From positions 1 through 64,000 of the forward strand of contig NZ_CAJNOB010000071.1 in assembly GCF_905250085.1 (NCBI RefSeq): a stretch of DNA of 64,000 nucleotides, read 5' to 3'. The notes below the pieces were generated by a model. The model did no database searches and was not told where the DNA came from. It saw nothing but the letters and a program-made list of their open reading frames with translations. This document shows, in pieces, positions 9,880 to 18,953 of the stretch. Source of the DNA: Candidatus Methylacidithermus pantelleriae. Lineage in GTDB: Bacteria; Verrucomicrobiota; Verrucomicrobiia; Methylacidiphilales; Methylacidiphilaceae. How positions within the stretch are numbered: the first letter of the stretch is position 1; every line of letters begins with the position of its first letter. Both the position numbers and the translations under genes were made by a program.

Positions 9880-11335
9880 GAGACGCGTTTTGACACTGAC
9901 ACCAGTAAAGGTTTTGTCCGTTCGATGCCTAAGCGGCGCTCTCCGGAAGGATCGAGGAGAGTTTTTTCTGCCAGATGCGGGCTTGTGTTTCGCTAAAAAA
10001 ACTTAGTCGATCTTTCCTGCAGCGGTTGGGTGTAACCGCCTGGGAGCTCGATGCCGTCCGGGTCCGAGCTCAAAGCAAAGATCGCTTGGAGTGGGCCAAC
10101 GGCGGCCCCAGCTCATGGACGAAGCTAAGGAGCGGGCTCCGGAGAGCGGAAAAGGTGATCCGCGAGCTTGAGGAAAGGAAGCCAGGATAAAACGCTTTGC
10201 AAAAAAGGCCGCTAGTCATCCTGCGGACCGAACTTGACGTGCTCTTGCCCCGTCAGAAATCCCGAGCGGGTGCGCCTCTGTTTGGGCTGCCGCGGCCTCT
10301 TCCCATTAAGAGTTTTTTGGAAGAAAAACGGATACTCCAACCATGCGGGCGGGAAGAAGGATTTCAGGTTGGAGCGCAGGAACCCGTTTCTATGTGCTGG
10401 GGTCAAAACACAAGACGGCCGTCAAGCAGTCTTGCCAGGCCACGGTATCCATGGACGGCAGCCGATCGGTTGCGATTGCGGCTTCCGGACGGATGGAAGA
10501 CCCAGAGCCAATACCTGGTTCTTGAGGGCGTGCGTTTGCCTTACCGCGAGGAGGCGATCCTCCAGGTCCTCTCCGCCAGGCGGATGGTGAAGAGGACAAC
10601 CAAGACAAGGAAACTTGTCTGGAAGCGGGAGGGATCTGCGGTAAAGCTACCGCTTTGAGCGGGACCGAAAGGAGTGGCGAGTGTTTGCGAGCGTCGGGGT
10701 GCAACCTCTTTCCTTGGTGACACCCCACCTTGGCGCAGCGGTGGGGATCGACAGGAACGAGGATCATTTCATCTTGGCCGAAACGGACCGCTTTGGCGAT
10801 CTAGTGGATGTTCGTCGGATCGGATTCAATCTCGATGGCAAGAGCGAGGAAGAGGGAAAAGCGATCCTTTTTTCCTGCCGAAGTCGAGCTGATCGGAGTC
10901 GACCCGGCCTATACGTCTCTGATAGGTACGGTCAACCGCGCGCGTCGTCGGGGGCATGGGTTCTCACGAGCGCGCGGCCTCGTGCCCTCGCCTGGAGAGG
11001 ATTGGGTCTCTGGGAACGCGTATCCGTGCAAGAGGCAGTCGTGCCTACTCGCAACGTGGGTCATCTCACTTGGCGCTACCCGCAAGCAATGGGACGCAAT
11101 ATGTATGGTCGTTTCTATGGGGGTCCAGAAGAGACTCAAAGCGGCGCATGGAGCGCATGCTCTGTCCGGAAACAATCGACTGGCTCCGATGCCTTTGCCC
11201 CCGAAGACGTAGGACTGGGGCGCTATCCGGGTTTTACCAGCGAAATCCCGGTAGGCGAACCGTCGGGAATGCTGTTGGGCTGCCGTCGCGGACGATTTTT
11301 TCCCTCAGAGAGCAATGGTTGTCTGTGGGTTTAGG
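9880..11335 (+). pseudogene. TnpB-related pseudogene of the same IS607-type element
   Basis: Pieces of a TnpB-related protein follow the recombinase remnant. From 9975: SFLQRLGVTAWELDAVRVRA and LRRAEKVIRELEER; near 10380-10440: RFYVLGSKHKTAVKQSCQAT; from 10520: LEGVRLPYREEAILQVLSARR; near 10735: GAAVGIDRNEDHFILAETDR, which carries the first RuvC aspartate; near 10880: ELIGVDPAYTSLIGTVNRAR, the segment that usually precedes the second acidic residue; then glycine/arginine-rich remains. The order matches a TnpB-related protein of about 480-550 residues with frameshifts between every piece. The gene is dead. It shares the family of the 4560-6164 remnant. Confidence 0.72.
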
Positions 11336-11706
11336 AACCGCTTGGAGAAGGTTGACCTACGATAGGGTGTGCTATACGGTGAGGCGAGCGGCCTTCTGTT
11401 CGCTGGCACCAGAAGGTGGCCTCGGGGGACGTGAAATGCCCGCGGAATGGCCATAAGCGCTTGTCTCTGGCAGGCATTCCTGGAGGAAGCGGGGTATTGC
11501 TGGACGCCCGTAAGAGCGGCGCCTCAGTGAGGTAACGGGCGGATGTGGAGAGCGAAATTTTTATCTTTGGGTAATGGTTCAAGGATCGCACGAGGAATGG
11601 GCTTCGTAATCACCGGTTTTCCCGGAAAAAAGAAGGCCTGACACAGCTACGTGGAGTGGCAGGGGGCGCAAACAAGTTGAAGGAAAGCCTCGAGGGAGGG
11701 AAAAAG
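11336..11706. other. Gap between dead element and pqqC
   Basis: No gene recognised. The right end of the dead IS607-type element must lie here; its boundary cannot be set by eye. The end of the stretch (GAGGGAGG at about 11692-11700) is the ribosome binding site of pqqC. Confidence 0.35.
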
Positions 11707-12435
11707 ATGTCTGAACCGCTTTCGCATGACGAATTTGCTTCCCGGCTTCGAGCAATTGGTGAAGCGAGTTACCATGACCGGCATCCCTTTCATGTCCTCA
11801 TGAACGAAGGGAAGCTTACCCGGGAACAGCTTCAGGGATGGGTCGCCAATCGCTTTTACTACCAGACGCAAATTCCCATTAAGGATGCTGCTATTCTTTC
11901 TCGATGCCCAGACCGTGAAATTCGGCGGGAGTGGATCCGGAGGATCCATGAACATGACGGTTGGATGGAAGATGAGGGTGGGATTGAGCGCTGGCTGCGA
12001 CTTGGGGAGTCCGTGGGACTTTGTCGAAAAGAGCTCTGGCAGCACAAGTACCTCTTACCCGGGGTGCGTTTTGCGGTGGACGCCTACGTCGAGTTTTGCC
12101 GCTCGCATTCGTGGCTGGAAGGGGTAGCCTCCTCGTTAACGGAACTTTTTGCGCCATCACTTCACCAGAAGCGTTTGGAAGCTTTTCGGAAGTTTTATCC
12201 CTGGATGGGTGAGCAAGCGTTGGAATATGGGAAAACTCGGCTGGTCCAGGCTCCCAGAGATGTGGAGTTTGCGCTGCGCGTTGTCCTCGAGCGAGCTCGA
12301 AGCTGGGAGCTACAAAAACGGTGTCTAGAAGCGTTGCATTTCAAGTGCCAGCTTCTATGGGCCATGCTGGATGCCATCTACTTGGCATACGTTATTGGTG
12401 TGCGAATGCCTCAACCTCCATGGAGCGAAGCGTAA
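11707..12435 (+). CDS. pqqC: Pyrroloquinoline-quinone synthase PqqC
   Basis: PqqC is the cofactor-free oxidase that closes the ring and oxidises the last intermediate to PQQ, the cofactor of periplasmic methanol and glucose dehydrogenases. The 242-residue product contains the family sequence [17 protein letters not shown], the active-site run [26 protein letters not shown] and the ILR-type helices, and ends with [11 protein letters not shown] 11707 follows a strong GAGGGAGG; an upstream in-frame start at 11656 is less likely. No other pqq gene is in the window; the HAD gene downstream begins 4 bases after the stop and is probably co-transcribed. The presence of pqqC suggests use of PQQ-dependent alcohol dehydrogenases. 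Confidence 0.93.
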   Translation: MSEPLSHDEFASRLRAIGEASYHDRHPFHVLMNEGKLTREQLQGWVANRFYYQTQIPIKDAAILSRCPDREIRREWIRRIHEHDGWMEDEGGIERWLRLGESVGLCRKELWQHKYLLPGVRFAVDAYVEFCRSHSWLEGVASSLTELFAPSLHQKRLEAFRKFYPWMGEQALEYGKTRLVQAPRDVEFALRVVLERARSWELQKRCLEALHFKCQLLWAMLDAIYLAYVIGVRMPQPPWSEA

Positions 12436-12439
12436 GGGA

Positions 12440-13105
12440 ATGAGGAAAATCGGCCAGTGGGGCGTCATTTTTGATTGGGATGGTGTCCTTGTTGATTCTG
12501 GGCCTCTTCACCGAAAGGCATGGGAGCGATTGGCTGCTGAATTGGGCAAGCCCCTGGAAAGGGGGCAGTTCGAAGAAAGCTTCGGCCGAAAAAACCAGTG
12601 GATTATTGGGCATCTTTTGCGGTGGGCGGACAGCCCAGAGGAGGTCGAGGCGCTCTCTCGCCGCAAGGAAGAACTCTATCGGGAACTGGTTTTCCGAGAC
12701 GGAGTTCGTCTTCTGCCGGGGGTTCTCTCGTTTGTGGAAGAGCTGGCTGTCCGGTCGATTCCGCGAGCTATTGCAACTTCAACCCCAAGGGAAAACCTTG
12801 TTTTGGGGCTTAAGTCATTGGGTTTATGCAGATACTTTTCTTGTGCTGTCACAGCTGAAGATGTATCTATGGGGAAACCGGATCCAGAAATCTTTCTTCG
12901 GGCAGCTAAACAAATAGATCTCCCAGCGGGCCGCTGTGTTGTTATAGAGGACGCACCGGCAGGAGTGGAAGGAGCAAGACGAGCCGGAATGCGGGTGGTG
13001 GCCGTCACAACGACACATCCGGAAGAAAAGCTCCGAAATGCCGATAAGGTGATTCCCTCGCCGGCTTGCCTGCCTGTAGAGGAGCTTGAGGCTTGGTTTG
13101 GCTAG
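12440..13105 (+). CDS. HAD-superfamily phosphatase / beta-phosphoglucomutase-like
   Basis: A 221-residue HAD hydrolase of the beta-phosphoglucomutase-like subgroup. The nucleophile motif is FDWDGVLVDS at the N-terminus, the second motif is ATSTPREN, the lysine region is MGKPDPEIF and the last acidic motif is VVIEDAPAGVEGA; the cap domain sits between motifs I and II. Members dephosphorylate sugar phosphates or isomerise beta-glucose-1-phosphate; the substrate cannot be read from the sequence. ATG 12440 lies four bases after the pqqC stop with an AAGGGA just upstream, so the two form an operon. An upstream in-frame start at 12371 would overlap pqqC and is unlikely. Confidence 0.88.
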   Translation: MRKIGQWGVIFDWDGVLVDSGPLHRKAWERLAAELGKPLERGQFEESFGRKNQWIIGHLLRWADSPEEVEALSRRKEELYRELVFRDGVRLLPGVLSFVEELAVRSIPRAIATSTPRENLVLGLKSLGLCRYFSCAVTAEDVSMGKPDPEIFLRAAKQIDLPAGRCVVIEDAPAGVEGARRAGMRVVAVTTTHPEEKLRNADKVIPSPACLPVEELEAWFG

Positions 13106-13383
13106 CGCGGCGTAGCCAGAACACGCCTTGGTTAACGTCGATCCCAGAGGGCTTGTTCCAGTCGTTACAGGACGACCAATTCGTATAAGCCAACATTGTG
13201 ACTTGGGTGGCCTTTAAGCTCTGGGGCAAGAAGCGACTTTCTGCGATTTCGCGCCTGTTCAGCCTGGAAGTTACAGGTATCCGGCTTTCGGTTTTCCGTC
13301 CACCGAGAAAAGCTTTTTACTCATTCTATTGCGCTTAAACAAAACACGCGACGGTCCCCGAAAAAACTTTGGGCCTTGAGCCA

Positions 13384-14454
13384 ATGGCCTTAGGTTTGGA
13401 TAGGATCAGGGGTGTGACGATCTGGCTTCGGGGCATTGTAGCTTTCCTTTTAGGGGCAAGTTGGCCTTGCGCGCCCCTCCTTTGGGGCGATCATAAAGAA
13501 GGCCTTCCAAAGGCCGTGGGATCGAAAGCGGGTGAAGGAGGCGAAACAAAAGGGGCGGCGATGGAATCGTCACGGGAAAACTCTCAGGATTGGAAAAAGG
13601 TGCTTAGCTCGGAAGTGTATCGGGTGACTCGCGAGAAAGGCACAGAACCCCCGTTTTCGGGCAAATATTGCCACCACTACGCGCCTGGCTACTACGTGTG
13701 CGTGTGCTGCGGGGCTCCGCTTCTATTCTCGGAAACCAAGTTTGATTCGGGAACCGGCTGGCCCAGTTTTTATGCCGCGCTGCGGCCGGAAGCGATTCGC
13801 ACGCAACCCGATTATAGTCATGGGATGGTCCGTGAGGAAATCCTCTGTGCCCGTTGTCATGCGCATCTAGGTCATCGGTTTCCCGATGGTCCGCCGCCGA
13901 CGGGACTACGGTATTGTGTCAACTCGCTTGCTCTTCGGTTCTGTCATGCAACCTCACCAAGCGTTTCTAAGGGAGTCCGGCCGGATCGAGTAGAACGGGC
14001 CGTTTTCGCAGCAGGATGTTTTTGGGGAGTCGAGGCTGCCTTTCGTAAAACACCCGGCGTGGCGGCAACGTGCGTGGGGTACACTGGGGGAAACGTTCCC
14101 AATCCGACCTACCGGTTAGTTTGTACCGGGACAACGGGTCATGCGGAAGCAGTGGAAGTCCTCTATGATCCTGGAGTGGTGAGTTATGGAATGTTACTAA
14201 AAGTGTTTGAAAAGATTCATGATCCCACTTCGTATCATCGACAAGGTCCCGACTGGGGTTCCCAGTATCGTTCAGCCATTTTTTATGATACACCCGAGCA
14301 AAGGGAGGAAGCAGAGCGCTGGAAAAAAGAGGCGCAAAAACGTTATAGCGCTTCGATCGTGACCGAAATTTTACCCGCAGGTCCTTTTTACGAGGCTGAG
14401 GAGTATCACCAGCGGTATCACGAAAAACACGGCTTGATGGGATGTGGTCAGTGA
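13384..14454 (+). CDS. msrBA: Fused MsrB-MsrA methionine sulfoxide reductase with probable signal peptide
   Basis: One protein carries two repair enzymes for oxidised methionine. The MsrB part (R-sulfoxide) comes first: [15 protein letters not shown], zinc cysteines in YVCVCCGAP and [15 protein letters not shown], catalytic Cys in [10 protein letters not shown]. The MsrA part (S-sulfoxide) follows: catalytic Cys in [13 protein letters not shown], then [13 protein letters not shown] and a C-terminal resolving Cys in HGLMGCGQ. The order MsrB-MsrA is the reverse of the better-known PilB type. A hydrophobic stretch, [23 protein letters not shown], near the start looks like a signal peptide, so it probably works in the periplasm. 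Possible starts are TTG 13369, ATG 13384 and GTG 13414, the last directly before the signal peptide. Confidence 0.93.
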   Translation: MALGLDRIRGVTIWLRGIVAFLLGASWPCAPLLWGDHKEGLPKAVGSKAGEGGETKGAAMESSRENSQDWKKVLSSEVYRVTREKGTEPPFSGKYCHHYAPGYYVCVCCGAPLLFSETKFDSGTGWPSFYAALRPEAIRTQPDYSHGMVREEILCARCHAHLGHRFPDGPPPTGLRYCVNSLALRFCHATSPSVSKGVRPDRVERAVFAAGCFWGVEAAFRKTPGVAATCVGYTGGNVPNPTYRLVCTGTTGHAEAVEVLYDPGVVSYGMLLKVFEKIHDPTSYHRQGPDWGSQYRSAIFYDTPEQREEAERWKKEAQKRYSASIVTEILPAGPFYEAEEYHQRYHEKHGLMGCGQ

Positions 14455-14812
14455 CCGGGAAAAAAGCGGAAAAGAGAGAGGGACCCCAGTTTTTTGCTCG
14501 AAACACGGAGCGGGGTCGTGAAGCTGGTCGGCCACGTAGCCCGGCGGTTTTTCCCGGAAAAGCGAGCGGAGGGGTCATTGGATAGGCGGCCTCCATCGTC
14601 AGGGTGTTCCGTGGCGACTGCCTCTGGAAGTCTGCAGAAAGCATCTCATCGAGGAAGAGAGGGCAGGTGGCAGAATCGTTCAACCCGCTAAGTCGTTCAG
14701 GCTCGCGGTTTGGGTAATAGAAACCAAAGATTGTATTTGCGCACCGGAGGTGAAAAAAGGAAAGCTAGACACGTAAAGAGTAGCTTCGCCCGGGGCCTAA
14801 AAGCCTCTCCCT
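14455..14812. other. Convergent gap, no gene seen
   Basis: This lies between the 3' ends of msrBA (plus) and the anti-sigma gene (minus). Only shadow open frames are present. It probably holds the terminators of both transcripts, but no strong hairpin with a T-run was identified by eye. Confidence 0.35.
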
Positions 14813-15553
14813 CTACCCACCAAAGAAATCCCGCACCGTTCCCTCTTCTTGCAACCCCAGCAATAGATACACCTTTCCATCCCGCTTCCATAAGGCCGTA
14901 TCCCAGGCACCGATTCGGCGAAACTGGGGCTTTTCCCAAGCGGCGCCAGGTTCAAGGGCCTGTTCCTCAACGACAAAAAGATGAGCATGTTTGCCTCTCC
15001 AAGAAAGGCAAATTAAAGCGACGGGATGTCCTTCCCATGAAAGCGTGGTGCATCCAAATTCGCCAGTGGCTGGCAAAGTAAAGGGAAAGTCAGAAGAATC
15101 CCCCTTTCGTTTTTCCGTGAGCCAACGGAGGGCTTCCTCGGATCTTTGATAAACATTTTCGAATTGAGGGGTTGCCTCGATTTGCCGGACCATGGCCTCT
15201 TCGAAACGCACAGAGGGGGGGAGCCCCCGGTTGGTAGGGAGGGTAAGTAACCACGCACTCAAGCCAAAGACGACACACGTCCCCACTGCCCAAACCCAAG
15301 GTCGATACCACCAGCTGACTGCGGGTACTTCCTGCCAGAGGGAAAGAAGATTGGGTTTCAAACTGGGAGGCGGGACAATCTCTGAGAGCTTGCTGGCTAT
15401 AACGCGATCCACCGCCCGTTGCCATTGAAACCACCGCTCAAGCTCCGGGTCCTCTTTCATTCGCCGAAACACCCCGGAGAACTGCGGATTTCCGTCATCT
15501 TGTCCCCCGGGCCGAACCGACGAGAGCATCCTTCTAAGCTCGTCTCCCTCCAT
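14813..15553 (-). CDS. Probable anti-sigma factor (membrane protein)
   Basis: A 246-residue protein with one membrane segment, WVWAVGTCVVFGLSAWLLTL, at about residues 86-105. The N-terminal part is soluble and helical with ELERWFQWQRAVDRVIASKL and lies on the cytoplasmic side; the C-terminal half would be periplasmic (GEFGCTTLSWEGHPVALICL, HLFVVEEQAL). It starts two bases after the stop of the ECF sigma gene, with GGAGG in the sigma gene's last codons as ribosome binding site. Position directly behind an ECF sigma factor and the single-pass layout are the evidence for an anti-sigma role; no zinc-binding HxxxCxxC motif is visible, so the family assignment is by context. Confidence 0.72.
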   Translation of the reverse strand: MEGDELRRMLSSVRPGGQDDGNPQFSGVFRRMKEDPELERWFQWQRAVDRVIASKLSEIVPPPSLKPNLLSLWQEVPAVSWWYRPWVWAVGTCVVFGLSAWLLTLPTNRGLPPSVRFEEAMVRQIEATPQFENVYQRSEEALRWLTEKRKGDSSDFPFTLPATGEFGCTTLSWEGHPVALICLSWRGKHAHLFVVEEQALEPGAAWEKPQFRRIGAWDTALWKRDGKVYLLLGLQEEGTVRDFFGG

Positions 15554-15555
15554 GG

Positions 15556-16098
15556 TTATCCTCCGCCTTCTTTGCCGCGCTCTTTCTTTTTATAAGAGGT
15601 ACGTTCCGCCAGCTTCATCCGCAATTTTTCCTTTCCTCGAGCCAATCGGGACATGACGGTCCCCAGGGGAACTTGCAGCAGCTGGGCAATTTCCGCATAG
15701 GAAAGCTCCTGAAGATAGAAGAGGACGAGAGGAACACGAAAGACCTCGTCCAGTTCTCCCAGTGCCGCAAGGACCTCCTCAGCCTCCAAGCGAGCCAAGG
15801 CTACCGGATCCACCGTGGGAAGTTCCGGGGAGGCCGGTTCGAGCTCCACCGTTGGATGTCGTGCCTCTCGTCGCTTCTGGCCCAGATATTCGCGGTAGAG
15901 GGTTGTAAACAACCAGGTCTTGACTTTGCTCGGATCCTTGAGCGTTTCACCTTTTCGGGCCCATTGGAGAAACGCCTGCTGGGTAAGATCGGCTGCTTGG
16001 GCTTCATCCCTCGCCAGAGCAAGGGCAAAGCGGTATAGCGGTTGGTAGAAACGCTCTACCAGGGTTTCGAAAGTTTTCTCGTCCATGTGAAAAGACAC
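15556..16098 (-). CDS. ECF-type RNA polymerase sigma factor
   Basis: A 180-residue sigma-70 family protein with regions 2 and 4 only. Region 2 covers FETLVERFYQPLYRFALALARDEAQAADLTQQAFLQW split by the -10 recognition helices, and KVKTWLFTTLYREYL; region 4 covers VPLVLFYLQELSYAEIAQLL and VPLGTVMSRLARGKEKL, the -35 recognition helix-turn-helix. ECF factors direct a stress regulon and are held by an anti-sigma factor; here the next gene on the same transcript is the likely partner. Start ATG 16098 or 16086. A conserved AAC-type -35 promoter upstream was looked for but not convincingly seen. Confidence 0.9.
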   Translation of the reverse strand: MSFHMDEKTFETLVERFYQPLYRFALALARDEAQAADLTQQAFLQWARKGETLKDPSKVKTWLFTTLYREYLGQKRREARHPTVELEPASPELPTVDPVALARLEAEEVLAALGELDEVFRVPLVLFYLQELSYAEIAQLLQVPLGTVMSRLARGKEKLRMKLAERTSYKKKERGKEGGG

Positions 16099-16453
16099 CC
16101 AGCGGTCGATGCATGCATAAGTCGCAAATGAGGCAGCATACTCGGCTACCCGTTAACAATCTAGTCTGCTGTGGAAAACCCGGGTCTACAAACACAGCTC
16201 GAGGATCCTCGGTTACGATGATCGGGAGGAAAAACGAAGACTACCTTTTGTTTTGCGGTAATCCCAAAAGGAGTGATCATGGTCCAGCGTCCCGAAGGCC
16301 CTTGTGCCAAAAGAGGCTCCAGCTTGCCTGGGGAGCCCTTAGACTGAGACTGGAGAGAGAAGTTTTTTACAAAGAAGGCTGCCTAGGCCGGCAGAAAAAC
16401 ATGAGTCTTTGCTGACGCGACGACTCTTGGAGCCCGTAAAGAGCCTGCCGCCA
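16099..16453. other. Gap with no recognised gene
   Basis: Upstream of the ECF sigma gene and downstream of rpiB, both on the minus strand. A plus-strand frame of 100 codons (16113-16415) looks like a shadow with no known relatives. The sigma-factor promoter should lie in the left part. Confidence 0.35.
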
Positions 16454-16888
16454 TTACTCCTGTGGCTCCATTTTTTGCAGCCTGGGGATGTGCCGCCCTC
16501 CCTCAAAGGGAGTTTCCAAAAAAATCCGGACAATGGCTAGTGCAGTTACTTCCGGAAGAAGCCTTTGGCCCAGCGAGAGCATGTTGGCGTCATTATGTTG
16601 CCGAGCTAGTCGTGCGCTTTCTTCGTTCCAGCACAGAGCACATCGAATTCCCCGAACTTTATTAGCCACCATGGCTTCGCCATTTCCTGAGCCACCCAGT
16701 ACGATCCCCCGCTCGCACTCTCCTCGCGCTACGGCCAGGGCTGCAGGACGAACAAAATCAGGATAATCGACGGGGTCTTCCGAATGGGTGCCAAAGTCGA
16801 CGACTTGGTGCCCTAGTTGCTGTAAAAACTTCTTAATGGTTTCCTTGTACCGGAAACCCGCGTGGTCGGAGGCAAGAGCAATTTTCAT
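16454..16888 (-). CDS. rpiB: Ribose-5-phosphate isomerase B
   Basis: RpiB interconverts ribose-5-phosphate and ribulose-5-phosphate in the pentose phosphate pathway. The 144-residue protein begins with the family sequence MKIALASDHAGFRYKE and continues with QLGHQVVDFGTHS, VDYPDF, the phosphate-binding GIVLGGSGNGEAMVANKV with the usual Cys of other members replaced (here GGSGNG), and GIRCALCWNEESARLARQHNDANMLSLGQR. Length is standard. The catalytic base in this family is a cysteine in the GTG/SGIG-type loop or, in a subset, a serine; this sequence has the serine-type loop. The gene is divergent from lepA. Confidence 0.93.
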   Translation of the reverse strand: MKIALASDHAGFRYKETIKKFLQQLGHQVVDFGTHSEDPVDYPDFVRPAALAVARGECERGIVLGGSGNGEAMVANKVRGIRCALCWNEESARLARQHNDANMLSLGQRLLPEVTALAIVRIFLETPFEGGRHIPRLQKMEPQE

Positions 16889-16967
16889 AGCGTTTGAGCT
16901 ACGTAGGATAGGAAAGTCTACTGAAAAACCAATGTTCTTTTTCTGCGCCTTACCTGGAGCTCAAAAA

Positions 16968-17005
16968 CCATCCCCCACCAGGTAATGGAGCTTGGTGGGG
17001 GATGG
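16968..17005. terminator. Perfect 13-bp inverted repeat upstream of lepA
   Basis: CCATCCCCCACCA at 16968-16980 is followed by 12 bases of loop and the exact complement TGGTGGGGGATGG at 16993-17005. It lies in the divergent space between rpiB (minus) and lepA (plus). There is no T-run on either side, so a rho-independent terminator is not proven; it could be a stable leader hairpin of lepA or a protein binding site. Confidence 0.5.
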
Positions 17006-17087
17006 CTTCTATGCCCTGGCTTGGTTTGCACGGGCGGGTGGATTGTGCCATAAAAGGCCTAGGAAAGAAGCTCTCCGATAGGGAGTT

Positions 17088-18953
17088 GTGGCGGATCGAC
17101 CATCAACTATGAGCGAAAAGGATTCCTTTCATTCCTTCGGCCAAGCTGTGGATGCCTCTAGGGTTAGGAACTTTAGCATCATTGCCCACGTAGACCACGG
17201 GAAGACAACGCTTTCCGATCGGCTGCTGCAACGAACCGGCACAATTCCCCAGCGCCAGATGGAAGACCAGGTATTGGACGCTATGGACCTCGAGCGAGAA
17301 CGAGGAATCACGATTAAGGCCCATCCGGTGACCATGTACTATCAAGCAAGAGACGGTCAGACATATCTTTTGAATCTCATCGACACGCCGGGACATGTCG
17401 ATTTTTCGTACGAAGTGTCGCGAAGCCTTGCTGCGTGCGAAGGAGCCCTTTTGGTTGTGGATGCCTCCCAAGGAGTACAGGCCCAGACGGTGGCCAACGT
17501 GCAGCTGGCTTTGCGACAAAATCTCGTGGTTGTACCCGTGATTAACAAAATTGATTTACCCACAGCGGACGTCGAAGGGGTGCGCCACCAGTTGGAAGAG
17601 ATCCTTGCTATTCCAAAGGAAGAAGCGATTCTAGCCAGTGCCAAGGAGGGAATCGGAATTGACGAGGTCCTAGAGGCAATCGTCACCCGGTTCCCGCCGC
17701 CGTCCGTCCCGGAAGACGGATTGTTACGGGCTCTCATTTTTGATTCCGTTTATGATCCATTTCGTGGGGTTGTTCTCTACGTTCGTCTTTTTAGCGGAAG
17801 GATTTCCCGCGGCGATCGCATTCTTCTTTTTTCGACCGGCCGGACCTACGAAGTAAAAGAAGTCGGGATTTTTCGGCCCAAGCCGGTAGAGGTTGACCAT
17901 TTGGTCGCAGGGTTCACCGGGTACGTCGTTGCCAATATTCGATCTCCGGAAGAGGTTAGCGTGGGAGAAACGGTTACGAGTGCTCAATGCCCGGTTCCGG
18001 AGCCCTTACCCGGTTTCCGCAGGGTTCTTCCTATGGTCTATAGCGGCCTTTATCCGCTTAATCCTGCCGATTTTGAGAAACTCAAATCAGCTCTGTTCCG
18101 GCTTAAGCTCAATGATGCTGCACTGCAATTTACCCAGGAACATTCAGTTGCCTTGGGTTCCGGGTTTCGATGTGGCTTCTTGGGGCTTCTTCATATGGAA
18201 ATTGTCCAGGAACGGCTTCGAAGGGAATATGAAGTCGAAATTGTCGCGACGTATCCGAGTGTTGTCTACCGGATTGTCCTTACCCAGGGGAAGACCCTGG
18301 AGGTTTACAGCCCGGCCTTTTGGCCGGATCCCTCTCAAATCGAGGAGGTGATGGAACCTTATGTGGAGGCTATCCTCATTGTCCCAAACGACTGTATTGG
18401 GGACGTACTCCAACTGGTGTTAGAAAAACGGGGAACGTGTCGGAGCATGGAAACAGTGGATTCAAAAAGAATCCTTTTGAGGTGCGAAATCCCGCTGGCA
18501 GAGATCTTGGTAGATTTTCATGATCGGCTCAAAACCATTACTCGCGGTTACGGGTCCATGGATTACGAGTTTACAGGATACCGGCCTGCGGATCTGGTTA
18601 AGCTCGACATTCTTGTGAACGGAGAGCCCGTGGAAGCGTTTTCTTGCATTGTGGCGAAAGAGAAGGCGCAGGCGCGGGGTCGAGCTTTGGTGGGGAAACT
18701 CAAGGATCTGATCCCCCCTCATTTGTTTAAGGTGGCAATCCAGGCGGCCGTGGGAGGCAAAATCCTCGCTCGCGAGGATGTGAGGGCTCTGGCCAAAAAT
18801 GTGACCGCCAAGTGCTACGGGGGAGATATCACCCGAAAACGGAAGCTTTGGGAAAAACAGAAAGAGGGTAAAAAAAGGATGAGGGCGTTCGGGCGAGTGA
18901 ACATTCCTCAGGAGGCTTTTCTGGAAGTATTGAAAGTCGACGTGGAAACATGA
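17088..18953 (+). CDS. lepA: Elongation factor 4 (LepA)
   Basis: LepA is a ribosome-bound GTPase that back-translocates stalled or mistranslocated ribosomes and aids initiation. G-domain motifs are IIAHVDHGKTTLSDRLL (G1), GITIKAHPV (G2), LIDTPGHVDFSYEV (G3), VINKIDLP (G4) and ASAKEGIG (G5). The characteristic C-terminal domain, not found in EF-G, is present with GKILAREDVRALAKNVTAKCYGGDITRKRKLWEKQKEGKKRM divided over the last 80 residues. Total length is 621 from GTG 17088; ATG 17109 gives 614 and the more usual N-terminus. It opens a co-directional block: its last four bases overlap the start of lepB (ATGA). Signal peptidase next to lepA is a common arrangement. Confidence 0.96.
   Translation: MADRPSTMSEKDSFHSFGQAVDASRVRNFSIIAHVDHGKTTLSDRLLQRTGTIPQRQMEDQVLDAMDLERERGITIKAHPVTMYYQARDGQTYLLNLIDTPGHVDFSYEVSRSLAACEGALLVVDASQGVQAQTVANVQLALRQNLVVVPVINKIDLPTADVEGVRHQLEEILAIPKEEAILASAKEGIGIDEVLEAIVTRFPPPSVPEDGLLRALIFDSVYDPFRGVVLYVRLFSGRISRGDRILLFSTGRTYEVKEVGIFRPKPVEVDHLVAGFTGYVVANIRSPEEVSVGETVTSAQCPVPEPLPGFRRVLPMVYSGLYPLNPADFEKLKSALFRLKLNDAALQFTQEHSVALGSGFRCGFLGLLHMEIVQERLRREYEVEIVATYPSVVYRIVLTQGKTLEVYSPAFWPDPSQIEEVMEPYVEAILIVPNDCIGDVLQLVLEKRGTCRSMETVDSKRILLRCEIPLAEILVDFHDRLKTITRGYGSMDYEFTGYRPADLVKLDILVNGEPVEAFSCIVAKEKAQARGRALVGKLKDLIPPHLFKVAIQAAVGGKILAREDVRALAKNVTAKCYGGDITRKRKLWEKQKEGKKRMRAFGRVNIPQEAFLEVLKVDVET

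Noticed and set aside
13967-14683. 238-codon minus-strand open frame overlapping msrBA
   Set aside because: Runs antisense through the MsrA domain; composition is not protein-like and no start site context is visible.
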